Source: Gammaproteobacteria bacterium CG22_combo_CG10-13_8_21_14_all_40_8
GTDB taxonomy: Bacteria; Pseudomonadota; Gammaproteobacteria; Enterobacterales; GCA-002770795
DNA length: 6,605 nucleotides
NCBI GenBank assembly: GCA_002770795.1
Contig: PCTP01000031.1
Coordinates: 3,081-9,685 of the forward strand
Direction: 5' to 3'
The position numbers and the translations under genes were made by a program. Shown piece after piece: positions 6,047 to 6,605 of the stretch. The notes beneath the pieces are model-generated. The model searched no databases. It was not told where the DNA came from and saw only the letters and a list, made by a program, of their open reading frames with translations. Position 1 is the stretch's first letter; each line of letters opens with the position of its first letter.

Positions 6047-6605
6047 ATGAATAAACCACCCAAAATTCATTCTTCAACCATTATTGCCAAAACACAAATA
6101 TTTTGTGTTGAATCTTTACAGCTAGAATTTTCCAACGGCGCTACTCGCACTTACGAGAGACTCAAAGCAGGGTCACGGGGTGCAGTGATGATAGTTCCCC
6201 TCAATAACAATGGGGAGCTTTTATTGGTTAGAGAATGGGCTGCTGGCACAGAACGCTATGAGCTAGCCTTTCCCAAAGGATTGATGGAAAAAGATGAAAC
6301 CCCAATTCAAGCGGCGAATAGAGAACTTCAAGAAGAAGTTGGATTTAGCGCACATCAGTTCTCTCGATTAAAATCCTTAACTTTAGCGCCAGGTTATTTA
6401 ACACACCGAATGCATTTAATCTTAGCTCAGGATCTTTTCCCCAAACAATTACTTGGGGACGAACCCGAACCCATGGAAATTGTACCTTGGCCAATGGATC
6501 GCTTAGATGAATTACTTGAGCAAGATGATTTTACTGAAGCACGTAGTGTTGCCGCATTATTCTTAGTGAACACTTTTTTAAAAAAGAACCTTTCTTCTGA
6601 AAGTA
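6047..6605 (+). CDS. nudE: ADP-compounds hydrolase NudE (Nudix), 3' end outside window
   Basis: The frame is open to the right edge (186 codons plus one base, no stop reached). The E. coli protein is about the same length, so only a short tail is missing. NudE hydrolyses ADP-linked metabolites such as ADP-ribose, diadenosine polyphosphates and NADH in the cytoplasm. The Nudix box is complete and canonical at 78-100: Gly78, Glu84, then R92-E93-L-x-E96-E97-x-G99-F100, with the metal-binding Glu residues in place. NudE-type stretches are V-E-S-L-Q-L-E-F-S-N-G (21-31), G-T-E-R-Y-E-L-A-F-P-K-G-L (67-79), L-A-P-G-Y-L (113-118), G-D-E-P-E-P (137-142) and the C-terminal F-T-E-A-R-S-V-A-A-L-F-L (162-173). 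The ATG choice is supported by alignment with the E. coli N-terminus. The ribosome site is weak. Confidence 0.95.
   Translation, partial: MNKPPKIHSSTIIAKTQIFCVESLQLEFSNGATRTYERLKAGSRGAVMIVPLNNNGELLLVREWAAGTERYELAFPKGLMEKDETPIQAANRELQEEVGFSAHQFSRLKSLTLAPGYLTHRMHLILAQDLFPKQLLGDEPEPMEIVPWPMDRLDELLEQDDFTEARSVAALFLVNTFLKKNLSSES

Overview
The window is the distal part of a type II secretion system (T2SS, general secretory pathway) operon, followed by two nucleotide-hydrolase genes. All genes are on the + strand. The order is gspH (5' end missing), gspI, gspJ, gspK, gspL, gspM, gspN, a YrfG-type HAD nucleotidase, and nudE (3' end missing). Base composition is moderately AT-rich. The gspH-N order, the EpsH-like C-terminus of GspH, and the close resemblance of the last two proteins to E. 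coli YrfG and NudE point to a gammaproteobacterium. A marine Vibrio/Alteromonadales/Oceanospirillales-type lineage is my guess; the genus cannot be told from the sequence.

Region 1-2657 encodes the pseudopilins. GspH (minor pseudopilin), GspI, GspJ and GspK make up the pseudopilus tip. GspI and GspJ carry G|FTLIE prepilin-peptidase sites. GspK has the expected site lacking Glu+5. The genes overlap by 1 or 4 bases (ATGA or TGATG junctions), which suggests tight translational coupling. GspH and GspK each contain a low-complexity insert.

Region 2658-2874 is the only real gap inside the T2SS cluster. Its 217 bases hold four perfect 11-bp tandem repeats, directly followed by a perfect 12-bp inverted repeat with a 13-nt loop. 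No convincing gene, promoter or terminator is visible there. It separates the pseudopilin genes from the assembly-platform genes and is the most unusual part of the window.

Region 2875-5344 encodes GspL and GspM (inner-membrane platform proteins that recruit the GspE ATPase) and GspN (accessory inner-membrane protein), again with overlapping ends.

Region 5341-6605 encodes the YrfG-like GMP/IMP 5'-nucleotidase, whose start overlaps the gspN stop by 4 bases, and then after 40 bases NudE, a Nudix hydrolase of ADP-containing compounds. These two have no obvious role in secretion and look like housekeeping genes joined to the 3' end of the operon. I see no wholly new system. The possible novelty lies in the gspK-gspL spacer and the two protein inserts.
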